Source: an uncultured Eggerthella sp. (GTDB taxonomy: Bacteria; Actinomycetota; Coriobacteriia; Coriobacteriales; Eggerthellaceae). Taken from it: a stretch of DNA of 64,000 nucleotides. A program made the position numbers and the translations under genes. The stretch lies in NCBI GenBank assembly GCA_959607715.1, contig CAUHNN010000007.1, positions 1-64,000 on the forward strand, in the 5' to 3' direction. Of this stretch, positions 34,847 through 43,750 are shown piece after piece (the first letter of the stretch is position 1; every line of letters starts with the position of its first letter). The notes below the pieces were generated by a model. It searched no databases, had not been told where the DNA came from, and saw nothing but the letters and a program-made list of their open reading frames with translations.

Positions 34847-36571
34847 ATGATCGACCGCCTTCTCTTCACCCTGAAGGGAGCAAAGGGAATCCTTGCGAGG
34901 TGCGGTGCATGGGCGCTCATCGCAGCAGCGCTCATCGCAACCCAGGCATTGAGTCTCGCCTGGGCGCTGACCGAGCTCTGGAAAGGCGCCTCGCTTCTCG
35001 AGCAGATTCCCTGGCTTGCGCTCTTCGCATGCTGCTTTGTGGTTCGACAACTCGCGAAGAATCGCGAATCGATCATGCTCGATTCCTTCGCCGAAGCGCG
35101 AGCTAATGAGTTTCGCGAAAGCCTCCGCGCCCGGATTTTCGACAATGCCTCCACCCTCGTTCAGCGCGAAGGCACGGGAAATCTCGCGACGCTCCAGATA
35201 GAGGGAGTGGATCGCGTTGAAAGCTACCTTCGCATGGTCCTCCCCCGCATGGTGACGCTCGTCGTCGTGCCCGTGGTGCTCCTTGTTCTCCTTGTTTACC
35301 TCGATTGGGTTTCCGCCTTGATCGGCCTGCTCGTCTTCCCTGCGATCATCCTTCAGATGGTCCTCATCGGACACACCGCCAAACAACAGGCCGGCGCGCA
35401 GCACGCCGAGTACCAGCGCCTCGCCAACCATTTCCTTGACACGATACGCGGCATCGACACGCTCAAGCTCTTCGGCAGGAGCACCGAACAGGCTGACAAG
35501 ATCTACGACTCGAGCGAGCGCTTCAGAGAGGCGACGATGAAGACGCTTCGTACCGCGACGCTTTCCGGTGCCGTATTGGATGCCTTCTCGACGATATCGA
35601 TCGCAGCCGTCGCCGTTATGCTGGGATTCCGCCTCGTCGATGGATCGCTGTCGCTCTTCCCTGCTCTGGCGGCCCTCATCATCATGCCCGACTACTTCCG
35701 CCCTATCCGCGAGTTCGCATCCGACTACCATGCGACGCTCGACGGCAAGAATGCGCTCGCATCCCTCCTCGCGATCGTCGACGCCTCCGACTCGAATGAA
35801 GGCAGTGAAGAGACCATCGAGCTCACGGATCAGACGAAACGTTTCCGCCTGAGTGACGTTTCCTATTCCTACGAGGATCATCGCGCCCTCGAGCACATCA
35901 CGCTCGACCTTCCCGCCCACGGGGTGATCGGCCTCATCGGAGCGTCGGGATGTGGGAAAAGCACGCTTTCCCACCTCTTGGCTGGCACTCATACGCCCGA
36001 ATCGGGGTTCTTCGAGATCGACGGCGAGCGCCTTTCGAGTCTCGACGTTGCCTCATGGACCCGCCATGTCGCCTACCTGCCCCAAAATCCCCATCTGTTC
36101 AACGACACGCTGCGCGCCAACGTCGCGTTTTACCGCCCCGACGCCACCGACGAGCAGATCGATCAGGCCATTCGCGTAGCTGGACTCGAAGACCTCGTCT
36201 CCTCGCTGCCGGAGGGCCTCGACACCATCGTCGGGGAAGGGTCGCGCGGCGTAAGCGGCGGACAGGCCCAGCGAATCGCGTTGGCGCGCGTCGCGCTTCA
36301 TCGCGACTGCCGCGTGCTCGTCCTCGACGAACCCACCGCCCATCTCGACATCGAAACCGAGCTGGATCTGAAAGAACGCCTCCTGCCGCTGATGGAAGGG
36401 AAACTCGTCTTCTTCGCCACCCATCGCCTCCATTGGCTCTCGTCGTTCGACCAGACCATCCTTCTCGACCGCGGCAGCGTCGTCTGCGCCGGTTCCACTG
36501 CGGAACTGTGCGCAACGAACGAGACGTTGCGTCGATTCGTTTCGCGCGTCGAAAGGAGCTTCGATGCTTAA
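34847..36571 (+). CDS. cydD: Thiol reductant ABC exporter subunit CydD
   Basis: 574 residues from ATG 34847 (AAAGGA upstream; an earlier frame start would add 12 residues read through the terminator stem). Six N-terminal membrane helices precede an ATPase with Walker A GASGCGKST, signature VSGGQAQRIALAR and Walker B VLVLDEPT. With CydC it exports glutathione/cysteine needed for cytochrome bd maturation. Confidence 0.92.
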   Translation: MIDRLLFTLKGAKGILARCGAWALIAAALIATQALSLAWALTELWKGASLLEQIPWLALFACCFVVRQLAKNRESIMLDSFAEARANEFRESLRARIFDNASTLVQREGTGNLATLQIEGVDRVESYLRMVLPRMVTLVVVPVVLLVLLVYLDWVSALIGLLVFPAIILQMVLIGHTAKQQAGAQHAEYQRLANHFLDTIRGIDTLKLFGRSTEQADKIYDSSERFREATMKTLRTATLSGAVLDAFSTISIAAVAVMLGFRLVDGSLSLFPALAALIIMPDYFRPIREFASDYHATLDGKNALASLLAIVDASDSNEGSEETIELTDQTKRFRLSDVSYSYEDHRALEHITLDLPAHGVIGLIGASGCGKSTLSHLLAGTHTPESGFFEIDGERLSSLDVASWTRHVAYLPQNPHLFNDTLRANVAFYRPDATDEQIDQAIRVAGLEDLVSSLPEGLDTIVGEGSRGVSGGQAQRIALARVALHRDCRVLVLDEPTAHLDIETELDLKERLLPLMEGKLVFFATHRLHWLSSFDQTILLDRGSVVCAGSTAELCATNETLRRFVSRVERSFDA

Positions 36572-38363
36572 CGTCCGAACCTCATCCGCAGCCAAAGACC
36601 TCCGTTCCTTCTCCTGGAAAGACGACCGTTGGGTGCTGCCCTTTCTCGCTCGCTATAAGAAGACCCTTCTTCTTGCGCTCACCCTCGGTGTGGCGACGAT
36701 CTCATTCGCGGTGGGACTGATGTTCACCTCGGGGTACTTGATCGCAGGATCGGCGGAGATGCCCTACTCGGTTCTGTTGCTCAGCACGCCTCTGCTCTTC
36801 GTACGTCTCTTCGGCGTCGGCAAACCCGTGCTTCAGTACTTCGAGCGTCTGACGAGCCACGACTGGGTGCTGCGCATCACGTCGATCCTGAGAAAGAAGC
36901 TCTATTTGTCCTTCGACGAAAACGGCATCTTCTTCTCCTCGACCTACCGCCTCGGCGATGCGCTTGGCCTCGTCGCCGAAGACATCGGCCACATCCAGAA
37001 CTTATACCTTAGAACGGTTCTTCCTGCCGTCATCGCATGGACGAGTGGTTTGGCCCTCACCATCGTCCTCGGTTGCTACACCTGGTGGATCGGCATCGCA
37101 TTCGGTGCCGTCATCCTTATTGAGCTCGTCGTGATACCAGCCGTGTCCGTATCCATCAACGGGATTCGCCAAGAGCGCGCCAAGCTGCTCACGCGAGAAC
37201 TCTACGCGTATACCACCGACAGCCTTCTCGGCATCTACGACTGGAAGCTCTCGGGTAGGCGTGATGAGTACCTCCACCTCTGCGATGAGGAGATCAAAGC
37301 GCTGACTTCACTGAGAAACGATGGCCACCGATTCGACCGAGGGCGCGATCTTGCGGTATCGATCGCCTTCATACTCGGCGCTCTTCTGATCGTTGTTTGG
37401 TCAACATGGTATTTCCAAGGAACGGCCGACTCATCCTCTAACTGGATCCTCGCCTTCACCCTCGGATACTTCCCCCTCATCGATGCCATCGCCCCTCTTC
37501 CCAACGCCGCCGTTGAAGCACGAGGGCATCGTGATGCGCTCGCTCGCTTAAACGACCTCCCGCAGCCTTCCGAAGAGCGGAAACAAAACCGGGATACTCG
37601 CAACGTGGAACGCTTCGCGCCGTTCGACATCGAGCTCGATCACGTCAGGTTCGCCTACCCCGACGCTCCCGGAACAATGCTCCTCGACGACGTCAGCTTG
37701 ACCATTCCCCCTGGTCAGCACATCGCGATACTCGGGAAAAGCGGCGCCGGCAAGAGCACGCTTGCTTCCCTCGTGCGAGGCGACATCGATCCCGCATCGG
37801 GTACGGTGCGCATTGGCTCGAACAGCGCCGGCGAGCTTGGCCCAAGCGCTTCAGAGGTGTTCGGGGTGATCCAACAGTCGACTTACCTCTTCAACACGAC
37901 CCTGCGGGACAACCTTCTTATCGGACGGGCTGATGCGACCGACGAAGAACTCGAATCGGCCCTTGATTCAGTCGGCCTGCACGCGCTTAGGATGCGCTTA
38001 CCGCGCGGCCTCGACACACTCGTAGACGAAGCGGGCCTTCGCTTCTCCGGCGGCGAGCGCCACCGCATCGCGCTTGCGCGTATCCTGCTGCAAAATGCCC
38101 CGATCGTCATCCTCGACGAACCGACTGTCGGCCTCGACCCGTTGACCGAACATGACGTCATCACCGAGATTCTCGACCACCTTGAAGGTAAAACGGTCCT
38201 GATGATCACCCATCATCTTATGGGCGTCTCCCGAATGGATCGGGTGATCTACCTCAAAGAAGGATCGATCGAGTTCGATGGTGCCCCCGACGAGCTCGAG
38301 CAGACCAATGATTTCTACCGCGCTCTTCTCGCCCTCGATCGAGGATCGAGCCTCACGGCGTAG
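36564..38363 (+). CDS. cydC: Thiol reductant ABC exporter subunit CydC
   Basis: 599 residues, a fused membrane plus ATPase half-transporter. Walker A GKSGAGKST, signature FSGGERHRIALAR, Walker B IVILDEPTVGLDP, H-loop MITHHL. It overlaps cydD by 8 nt after GAAAGGAG. Pairing with cydD beside cydAB supports CydC over other exporters. Confidence 0.92.
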   Translation: MLNVRTSSAAKDLRSFSWKDDRWVLPFLARYKKTLLLALTLGVATISFAVGLMFTSGYLIAGSAEMPYSVLLLSTPLLFVRLFGVGKPVLQYFERLTSHDWVLRITSILRKKLYLSFDENGIFFSSTYRLGDALGLVAEDIGHIQNLYLRTVLPAVIAWTSGLALTIVLGCYTWWIGIAFGAVILIELVVIPAVSVSINGIRQERAKLLTRELYAYTTDSLLGIYDWKLSGRRDEYLHLCDEEIKALTSLRNDGHRFDRGRDLAVSIAFILGALLIVVWSTWYFQGTADSSSNWILAFTLGYFPLIDAIAPLPNAAVEARGHRDALARLNDLPQPSEERKQNRDTRNVERFAPFDIELDHVRFAYPDAPGTMLLDDVSLTIPPGQHIAILGKSGAGKSTLASLVRGDIDPASGTVRIGSNSAGELGPSASEVFGVIQQSTYLFNTTLRDNLLIGRADATDEELESALDSVGLHALRMRLPRGLDTLVDEAGLRFSGGERHRIALARILLQNAPIVILDEPTVGLDPLTEHDVITEILDHLEGKTVLMITHHLMGVSRMDRVIYLKEGSIEFDGAPDELEQTNDFYRALLALDRGSSLTA

Positions 38364-38416
38364 TGGTCTTTCGGAATATGCCGCGCGGCACGCTGATCTA
38401 TTTCCTTTAAACGCAA

Positions 38417-38442
38417 ACGGGCACCCCTGATAGGGTGCCCGT
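38417..38442. terminator. Terminator between cydC and rubrerythrin
   Basis: ACGGGCACCC pairs perfectly with GGGTGCCCGT over a 6-nt loop. The T-rich flank is better on the minus strand, so it mainly ends the rubrerythrin transcript and may also stop cydC. Confidence 0.75.
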
Positions 38443-38486
38443 TCTCAGTTCACGCGGTTGGTTGGTGCCGCGTTTCGCGTTTCGGA

Positions 38487-39047
38487 TTAGCCGAAGTAGC
38501 GCTTCAGAAGACCAGCGAAGGCCTTGCCATGGCGAGCCTCGTCGCGAGCCATCTCATGAACGGTGTCATGAATAGCATCGAGACCAGCGGCCTTAGCGCG
38601 AGCAGCAAGGTCGGTCTTGCCGGCGGTTGCGCCGTTCTCGGCCTCGACACGCATCTCGAGGTTCTTCTTGGTGGAATCGGTAACGACTTCGCCGAGAAGC
38701 TCAGCGAACTTGGAAGCATGCTCTGCCTCTTCGAAAGCAGCCTTCTCCCAGTAGAGACCGATCTCGGGATAGCCTTCGCGATGAGCGACGCGAGCCATGG
38801 CGAGATACATACCGACCTCGGTGCACTCGCCCTCGAAGTTTGCGCGAAGGTCGGCGATGATGTCCTCGGAAACGTTCTCGGCCTTGGCAACGCCGACGAC
38901 ATGCTCAGCAGCCCAAGCCATCTCGCCCTCTTCCTGCTTCAGGAAGCGGCTTCCAGGAACGCCGCACTGGGGGCAAACGAAATCGGCGGGCAATTCATCG
39001 CCATCGAACTCTTCGACATAACCGCATACGGGGCATACGAACTTCAT
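38487..39047 (-). CDS. Reverse rubrerythrin
   Basis: 186 residues from ATG 39047 (GAGGAG upstream). An N-terminal rubredoxin domain (CPVCGY at 5-10, CPQCGV further on) precedes a ferritin-like diiron domain with NFEGECTEVGMYLAMAR, EEAEHASKF and RDEARHGKAF. Ordinary rubrerythrin has rubredoxin at the C-terminus; this N-terminal order defines reverse rubrerythrin, an NADH-dependent peroxide and oxygen scavenger in anaerobes. Position beside cydABDC fits oxygen defence. Confidence 0.92.
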   Translation of the reverse strand: MKFVCPVCGYVEEFDGDELPADFVCPQCGVPGSRFLKQEEGEMAWAAEHVVGVAKAENVSEDIIADLRANFEGECTEVGMYLAMARVAHREGYPEIGLYWEKAAFEEAEHASKFAELLGEVVTDSTKKNLEMRVEAENGATAGKTDLAARAKAAGLDAIHDTVHEMARDEARHGKAFAGLLKRYFG

Positions 39048-39114
39048 AGCACTCCTCTTTCTATCGGGACTCATTGAAATGCTTTTCAGCGGAATCAACC
39101 GCTGTTCTTATTTT

Positions 39115-39140
39115 GCAACAAAGTGGGGCGTATTTGTTGC
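39115..39140. promoter_or_regulatory. Inverted repeat upstream of reverse rubrerythrin
   Basis: GCAACAAA and TTTGTTGC form perfect 8-bp arms around a 10-bp spacer, 68-93 bp before the rubrerythrin start. Length and spacing suit a dimeric regulator. The surrounding 39048-39222 region is A+T rich with no gene. Confidence 0.4.
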
Positions 39141-39222
39141 TAAATTAGTATCAAATTACATTTTTCTCACCATCGTCGCAGGCGAACATCCCTTCCTGCA
39201 ACGGAGAAGGGGCGGAAAAGCC

Positions 39223-40251
39223 CTATTCAGGCTTCGTTTCCCCCTTAAGAATGCTCTGATAATCCTCGTAGTTCTTTCGCAGCAAAACGGGGACATCGAG
39301 ACCGTACGGGCAGCGCTCCTTGCAGATACCGCACTCTTGGCATTCCTCGATGCGCGACATCTTCTCCTGCCATTCATCGGAAAGCCAAGCGGGGGCCGGC
39401 GCTCGGCGGATCATGAGCGACATGCGCGCGCAGTTGTTGATCGGGATATCGGACGGGCATGGCATGCAGTAGCCGCATCCACGACAGAATTCACCGACGA
39501 GCTCACGACGCTCCTGCTCGATGAAACGCGCGATTTCGTCGTCGAGAGACGGGGTGTCCTGGAAGTACGAGAGCCACTCGTCGAGTTCATGGTCTCGCTG
39601 GATACCCCAAATCGGCACGACGTTGTCGAAGCGGGAGATATAGGCCATGGCGGCACGCGAATTGCGAATCAGGCCGCCCGCAAGGCCTTTCATGGCTATG
39701 AAGCCGACCTCGTTCTCCCGGCAAAGCTCAACAAGGGCTTCCTCCCTACCGGAAGCAAGGTAGCTCAAAGGGAACTGGAGCGTCTCATACAGCCCCGACG
39801 ACGCGATCTCCTCTGCAACGGCAATAAGATGAGCGGTGGCTCCGATATGAAGGATCTTGCCCTGGCGCTTCGCCTCGAGAAGGCACTCGTACATCCCGGT
39901 ACCGTCTCCGGGGCGGTAGCATTGCGGCACACAATGCAATTGATAGATGTCGACATGGTCGGTTTGGAGCAGCTCAAGGGATCGATCGAGGTCACGCCAG
40001 AATTCCTCGGGCGTGCGAGCCATGGTTTTCGTCGCGATCGTGATCTTGTCGCGTTGATCGGAAAGCGCCTTCCCAACGCGCTCTTCACTGGTCGTGTACG
40101 CCCGCGCCGTATCGAAGAACGTCATACCACCCTCGAACGCGCGACGAACGAGATCTATGGCAACCTGCTCGGAGCATCGCTGAATCGGCAGGGCCCCGAA
40201 GGCGTTTTGGGGAGTAACGACCCCCGTGGATCCGAGTGTGATGTGGCGCAT
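39223..40251 (-). CDS. Aldo/keto reductase with C-terminal ferredoxin-type domain
   Basis: 342 residues from ATG 40251 (AAGGGAG upstream). The reductase tetrad is visible as Asp47, Tyr52, Lys75 and His106. The C-terminal third holds CRGCGYCMPCPSDIPI and CQECGICKERCPYGLDV, cysteine patterns for two 4Fe-4S clusters. Such fused enzymes occur in anaerobes and may take electrons from ferredoxin rather than NADPH alone; the substrate is unknown. A small ferredoxin gene is divergent from it. Confidence 0.88.
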   Translation of the reverse strand: MRHITLGSTGVVTPQNAFGALPIQRCSEQVAIDLVRRAFEGGMTFFDTARAYTTSEERVGKALSDQRDKITIATKTMARTPEEFWRDLDRSLELLQTDHVDIYQLHCVPQCYRPGDGTGMYECLLEAKRQGKILHIGATAHLIAVAEEIASSGLYETLQFPLSYLASGREEALVELCRENEVGFIAMKGLAGGLIRNSRAAMAYISRFDNVVPIWGIQRDHELDEWLSYFQDTPSLDDEIARFIEQERRELVGEFCRGCGYCMPCPSDIPINNCARMSLMIRRAPAPAWLSDEWQEKMSRIEECQECGICKERCPYGLDVPVLLRKNYEDYQSILKGETKPE

Positions 40252-40334
40252 GGGCGCTCCCTTCGTCGATAATACGCTTTCCAAGCATACCGCAGGCGCC
40301 TTACGGCGAATCTCTTCCCGCCGCCAAAGAACGG

Positions 40335-40378
40335 AAAACCCTCCTCATAAGATCACTTCTCACTTATGAGAGGGTTTT
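40335..40378. terminator. Long hairpin between divergent reductase and ferredoxin genes
   Basis: AAAACCCT plus CTCATAAG (one bulged C between them) pairs with CTTATGAG plus AGGGTTTT over an 11-nt loop. It looks like a bidirectional terminator but lies upstream of both neighbours, so it probably insulates their promoters or is an operator. Confidence 0.55.
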
Positions 40379-40387
40379 ATCGAGATC

Positions 40388-40425
40388 TGAACATGTTCAC
40401 TCATATGGGCCTTGGCCTCTACAAT
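40388..40425 (+). promoter_or_regulatory. Ferredoxin promoter with TGAACATGTTCA palindrome
   Basis: A perfect 12-bp palindrome at 40388-40399 overlaps a TTCACT -35 (40396-40401), followed by an 18-bp spacer and TACAAT (40420-40425). A repressor bound at the palindrome would cover the -35. It differs by one base from the site at 2461. Confidence 0.5.
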
Positions 40426-40490
40426 GAAAGGGAGAGCATCGCGCCGCGCCAGGGCAACACCACTGCTCACGCGGCGAATGAGGAGGGGCC

Positions 40491-40793
40491 ATGATCAAAG
40501 GAACGACCAAGAGCGCTGCGGACCTGTACCGTCGCGTCGATCTTGATGAAGTGCTTCTGACCGAAAACTTTTCGGTATGCGAATCGTGCATCTCGTGCGG
40601 ACACTGCGCCAAAATCTGCCCCGCACGGGCCATCGCCATGGAAAACGGCACGCCTACCTGGACGAAACCCGAATGCTTCATGTGCTTCGGCTGCCTACGG
40701 CTCTGTCCCACGGCATCTATCCGCTACGGAGGCGAAGGACCCGAGGGCGCGCACGACGCGCAAGACGAACGCGCCGTGCCCAAAGCGGGTTAG
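40491..40793 (+). CDS. Small dicluster 4Fe-4S ferredoxin
   Basis: 100 residues. Cluster 1 uses C33, C36, C39 and C43 with an extra Cys at 30; cluster 2 uses C62, C65, C68 and C72. The N-terminal 25 residues and acidic C-terminal tail are not typical of clostridial ferredoxin. GAGGAGG is well placed before the ATG. The stop overlaps the convergent ade stop by 4 nt. It may serve the divergent Fe-S aldo/keto reductase. Confidence 0.85.
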   Translation: MIKGTTKSAADLYRRVDLDEVLLTENFSVCESCISCGHCAKICPARAIAMENGTPTWTKPECFMCFGCLRLCPTASIRYGGEGPEGAHDAQDERAVPKAG

Positions 40794-42604
40794 TCGATAT
40801 ACGAAAACGTCGTGACGTCGAACAGGCCCTCCGGCCTGATGCGCACTGCCGGAATGACGGGCAGCGGCAGGAAGACCAGCCCCATCAGCGGATCGAGATC
40901 GCCCTCGATGCCGAAAGAGCGCGCCGTCTCGCGGAACGCCGCATGCTCGCAAGCCACTTCCTCGACTGAAGAGTCGCTCATAAGTCCGCCCAAGGGCAGG
41001 TCAACACGCGAAACCACCCGACCATTGCGAACGAGAACGAATCCTCCTTGCCCAACGGCCTCGACGGCCATGCGCATATCGGAGGGGTTGTCGCCGATAA
41101 CGCAGATGTTGTGGGAATCGTGCCCGACGCTGCTGGCAAGCGCACCGCGTTCAAGCGGGAAGCCGCGCACCCACCCACGTCCGACGTGGACCCCGACAAG
41201 ACCCGAACCGGCAAACGACGATCCATCGCAGCCTTCATCCTGCAAACGGCGAGCGCGGCCATGGCGCTCCACCACCGCAACCCGCCGCAACCCTGCAGCG
41301 TCTTCAGGGCGAGCGCACCGCGTTACCACGTTGCCCGGGATCACGTCGATGACGGCTTGGCCGGAAATGAAATCGTAGGAGAAAACCTCGTCGTCGAGAT
41401 GGGGCAGCTTCACCGAATCCGTCAAGGTCTTCTCAAGGGAAATCACCTCATCGCTGGGATCCTCGACTCTGCCGACGAAGACGCCGTTTTCGGCAACGAG
41501 TTCGCCTCCCGCATACACCCGCATCGGAGGGCGGGAGAATGAAAGGCCGTCGAGCATCACGATATCCGCGCGGCGGCCCGGCGCAAGCGCTCCGCATGCG
41601 CGGGATGCAGGGATGCGCCCATGATCGAGACCAAGGCATTCGGCGGCAGAAAGCGTGGCCATCGAGAGGGCGACGAGAGGGTCGATGCCCGCCATAACGG
41701 CAAGACGGCACGCGTTGTCGATGAAGCCCTCCGCCTTCATGTCGGCGGGAGCGCGGTCGTCAGTTGCGAAGCAGCAACGCCGCGCGCGCAACGGGTCTTC
41801 GACGATAAGAGGGGCAAGCGCCTCGAGATCATGGCTGCACGTTCCCTCGCGAAGCATGATGTACATGCCGCGAGAGAGCTTCTCAAGAGCCTCATCGACC
41901 TTGGTGCATTCATGATCGGCGATGATGCCGCTCGCGGCGTAGGCATCGAGGTCCCGGCCGAAAACGAGCGGCGCGTGACCGTCGACAAGGCCCGAAGCGG
42001 TACTCGAGGCAACATCGATGCGCGCAAGGGTTTCCTCGTCGGCACCGATGACGCCGGGGAAATTCATCATCTCCCCCAAGCCGAACACATCGCCCTCATG
42101 CTCGGCAATGTAGGCGCGCATGTCGTCCGCCGTGACGCACGCGCCCGCCTGCTCATCAGGAAGGGCCGGTACGCACGACGGCATCATAAACGAAACGGTT
42201 CCCGGTGCGCGGCGCGCATCCTCGACCATGAAACGGAAGCCTTCGAGACCGCACACGTTGACGATCTCGTGAGGGTCGGCGATCGCCGTGGTGGTTCCGT
42301 GGGCGAGCGCTTCCTTCATGTATTCGCTTGGGCGCACGCTCGAGCTTTCGATGTGAAGGTGGGCGTCGATGAATCCCGGAGCGAGGTAACAACCGCGGCA
42401 ATCGACGACCTTGCGCGCTGCACACGAGTCAAGCGACCCTGAACCGAAATCGACACCGACGATCATGCCGTCTGCAACGGCGAGGGCGCCTTCAACCACC
42501 CGCATGGCGAAGACATCGACGAGGGAGGCGTTGGTGAACAGGATGTCGACTTCACGAGCGCCGTGAGCGCTCTCGATGAGCCTTTTGAGTTCGGATGCGG
42601 ACAT
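40790..42604 (-). CDS. ade: Adenine deaminase
   Basis: 604 residues of the AdeC amidohydrolase family. YLAPGFIDAHLHIESS gives the metal-binding HxH, GTTTAIADPHEIVNVCG and MPSCVPALP follow, then GHAPLVFG, DHECT, FATDDRAPADM, and the C-terminal Ade domain with SHNICVIGDNP. It converts adenine to hypoxanthine and ammonia in purine salvage. GAGGAG precedes the ATG. Length is normal. Confidence 0.92.
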   Translation of the reverse strand: MSASELKRLIESAHGAREVDILFTNASLVDVFAMRVVEGALAVADGMIVGVDFGSGSLDSCAARKVVDCRGCYLAPGFIDAHLHIESSSVRPSEYMKEALAHGTTTAIADPHEIVNVCGLEGFRFMVEDARRAPGTVSFMMPSCVPALPDEQAGACVTADDMRAYIAEHEGDVFGLGEMMNFPGVIGADEETLARIDVASSTASGLVDGHAPLVFGRDLDAYAASGIIADHECTKVDEALEKLSRGMYIMLREGTCSHDLEALAPLIVEDPLRARRCCFATDDRAPADMKAEGFIDNACRLAVMAGIDPLVALSMATLSAAECLGLDHGRIPASRACGALAPGRRADIVMLDGLSFSRPPMRVYAGGELVAENGVFVGRVEDPSDEVISLEKTLTDSVKLPHLDDEVFSYDFISGQAVIDVIPGNVVTRCARPEDAAGLRRVAVVERHGRARRLQDEGCDGSSFAGSGLVGVHVGRGWVRGFPLERGALASSVGHDSHNICVIGDNPSDMRMAVEAVGQGGFVLVRNGRVVSRVDLPLGGLMSDSSVEEVACEHAAFRETARSFGIEGDLDPLMGLVFLPLPVIPAVRIRPEGLFDVTTFSYID

Positions 42605-42654
42605 ACATGCTCCTCACGTATCGGCGCTCAGCGCGAAAGGTATTCGCGAGCACT

Positions 42655-43506
42655 CTACTTCGCGGACCTGCGATAGGCAACCCAATACGCCATTCCGACG
42701 AAAAGGGCGCCGCCGACGATGTTCCCGGGAACGGTGGCGCTCCAGTTCCACAGCGCACCCGTCCACGTGAGAACCGAGGGATCGATGCCGGGGGCGACCA
42801 CGCCGACCGACGAGAGGAGGATGCCCATGGGAAGAAAGAACATGTTGGCGACGCAGTGCTCGAAGCCGCAGGCGACGAAGGCGGCGATCGGGAGCATGAT
42901 TCCGATCGCCTTGTCGACAACCGTCTTGGAAGCGTAGGCGATCCAAACGGCAAGGCACACGAGGAAGTTGCACATGATGCCCTTAGCGAACAGCGTCAGC
43001 CAATCGGGAGTCATCTTCCCTGCGGCAACGCTCACCATCGCAGTACCGATGGCGCCGCCGTTCATATGGTGATAACCCGAAAGGTAGACCAGACCGACGA
43101 TGACGAGGGCGCCGACGAAATTGCCGAAGAAGACGATAAGCCAGTTCTTCAGAACCGCACCCCATCCGATTCTCCTGCTCGCAATGCCCATGACGAGCAT
43201 GGTGTTGCCCGTGAACAACTCAGCGCCGCACACGACGACGAGCAGAAGACCAAGGGAAAACAGAATGCCGCCGAGAAGCCTTTGGGCGGCGAACGAGAGA
43301 GAGGGATCGCCGATGACGAGGAAGAAGAACATCGCGCCCATGGCGATGAAGGCACCGGCCATCATCGAGAGGACGAAACAGGTGACAAAGCCCATCCCCG
43401 CCTTGGACACCCCGAGGTTCTCCGCCTTTTCCGCGATACCGGCCGGATTAAGCGATTCGGTGGTGGGCACCTTCGATAGCAATCGATTCATTTCCTCCGA
43501 CGTCAT
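42655..43506 (-). CDS. Formate/nitrite transporter family channel
   Basis: 283 residues with six hydrophobic segments. GAELFTGNTMLVMGIASRR, NFVGALVIVGLVYLSG and GFEHCVANMFFLPMG are FNT signatures. The family moves formate, nitrite or hydrosulfide through pentamers; the neighbouring genes do not decide between these. The usual Ser in EHS/CVANM is Cys here. AGGGAGGG precedes the ATG. Confidence 0.9.
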   Translation of the reverse strand: MTSEEMNRLLSKVPTTESLNPAGIAEKAENLGVSKAGMGFVTCFVLSMMAGAFIAMGAMFFFLVIGDPSLSFAAQRLLGGILFSLGLLLVVVCGAELFTGNTMLVMGIASRRIGWGAVLKNWLIVFFGNFVGALVIVGLVYLSGYHHMNGGAIGTAMVSVAAGKMTPDWLTLFAKGIMCNFLVCLAVWIAYASKTVVDKAIGIMLPIAAFVACGFEHCVANMFFLPMGILLSSVGVVAPGIDPSVLTWTGALWNWSATVPGNIVGGALFVGMAYWVAYRRSAK

Positions 43507-43552
43507 GCAGTCCCTCCCTCGCGACCACGTTTAAGAACAAAACACGAACTTA

Positions 43553-43582
43553 CCGCTTGTCTCGATCGAGAATAACAAGCGG
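43553..43582. promoter_or_regulatory. Nested inverted repeat upstream of the FNT channel gene
   Basis: CCGCTTGT and ACAAGCGG are perfect 8-bp arms. The spacer begins with CTCGATCGAG, itself a 10-bp palindrome. It lies 47 bp upstream of the channel start and about 80 bp from the opposite promoter, so it may serve either. Confidence 0.4.
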
Positions 43583-43659
43583 ATAGGAAAATAGGTGAAT
43601 CGGCCTGCTTTTTTCGTGAACGGCACGAGAAGATATTCTTCCCCGCAGCCCATCGATTC

Positions 43660-43687
43660 TTGCACGACGAGATCAAGGGTCTATACT
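43660..43687 (+). promoter_or_regulatory. Promoter of the SCP2-like/ADH/ALDH unit
   Basis: TTGCAC (43660-43665), 16-bp spacer, TATACT (43682-43687): a good sigma-70-type match 64 nt before the first start codon. Confidence 0.65.
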
Positions 43688-43750
43688 CGAAGTGTTGCTT
43701 AGATTTTCTTACTATTTGGATTACTAACGATCCGAGCCGAAAGGATATCG

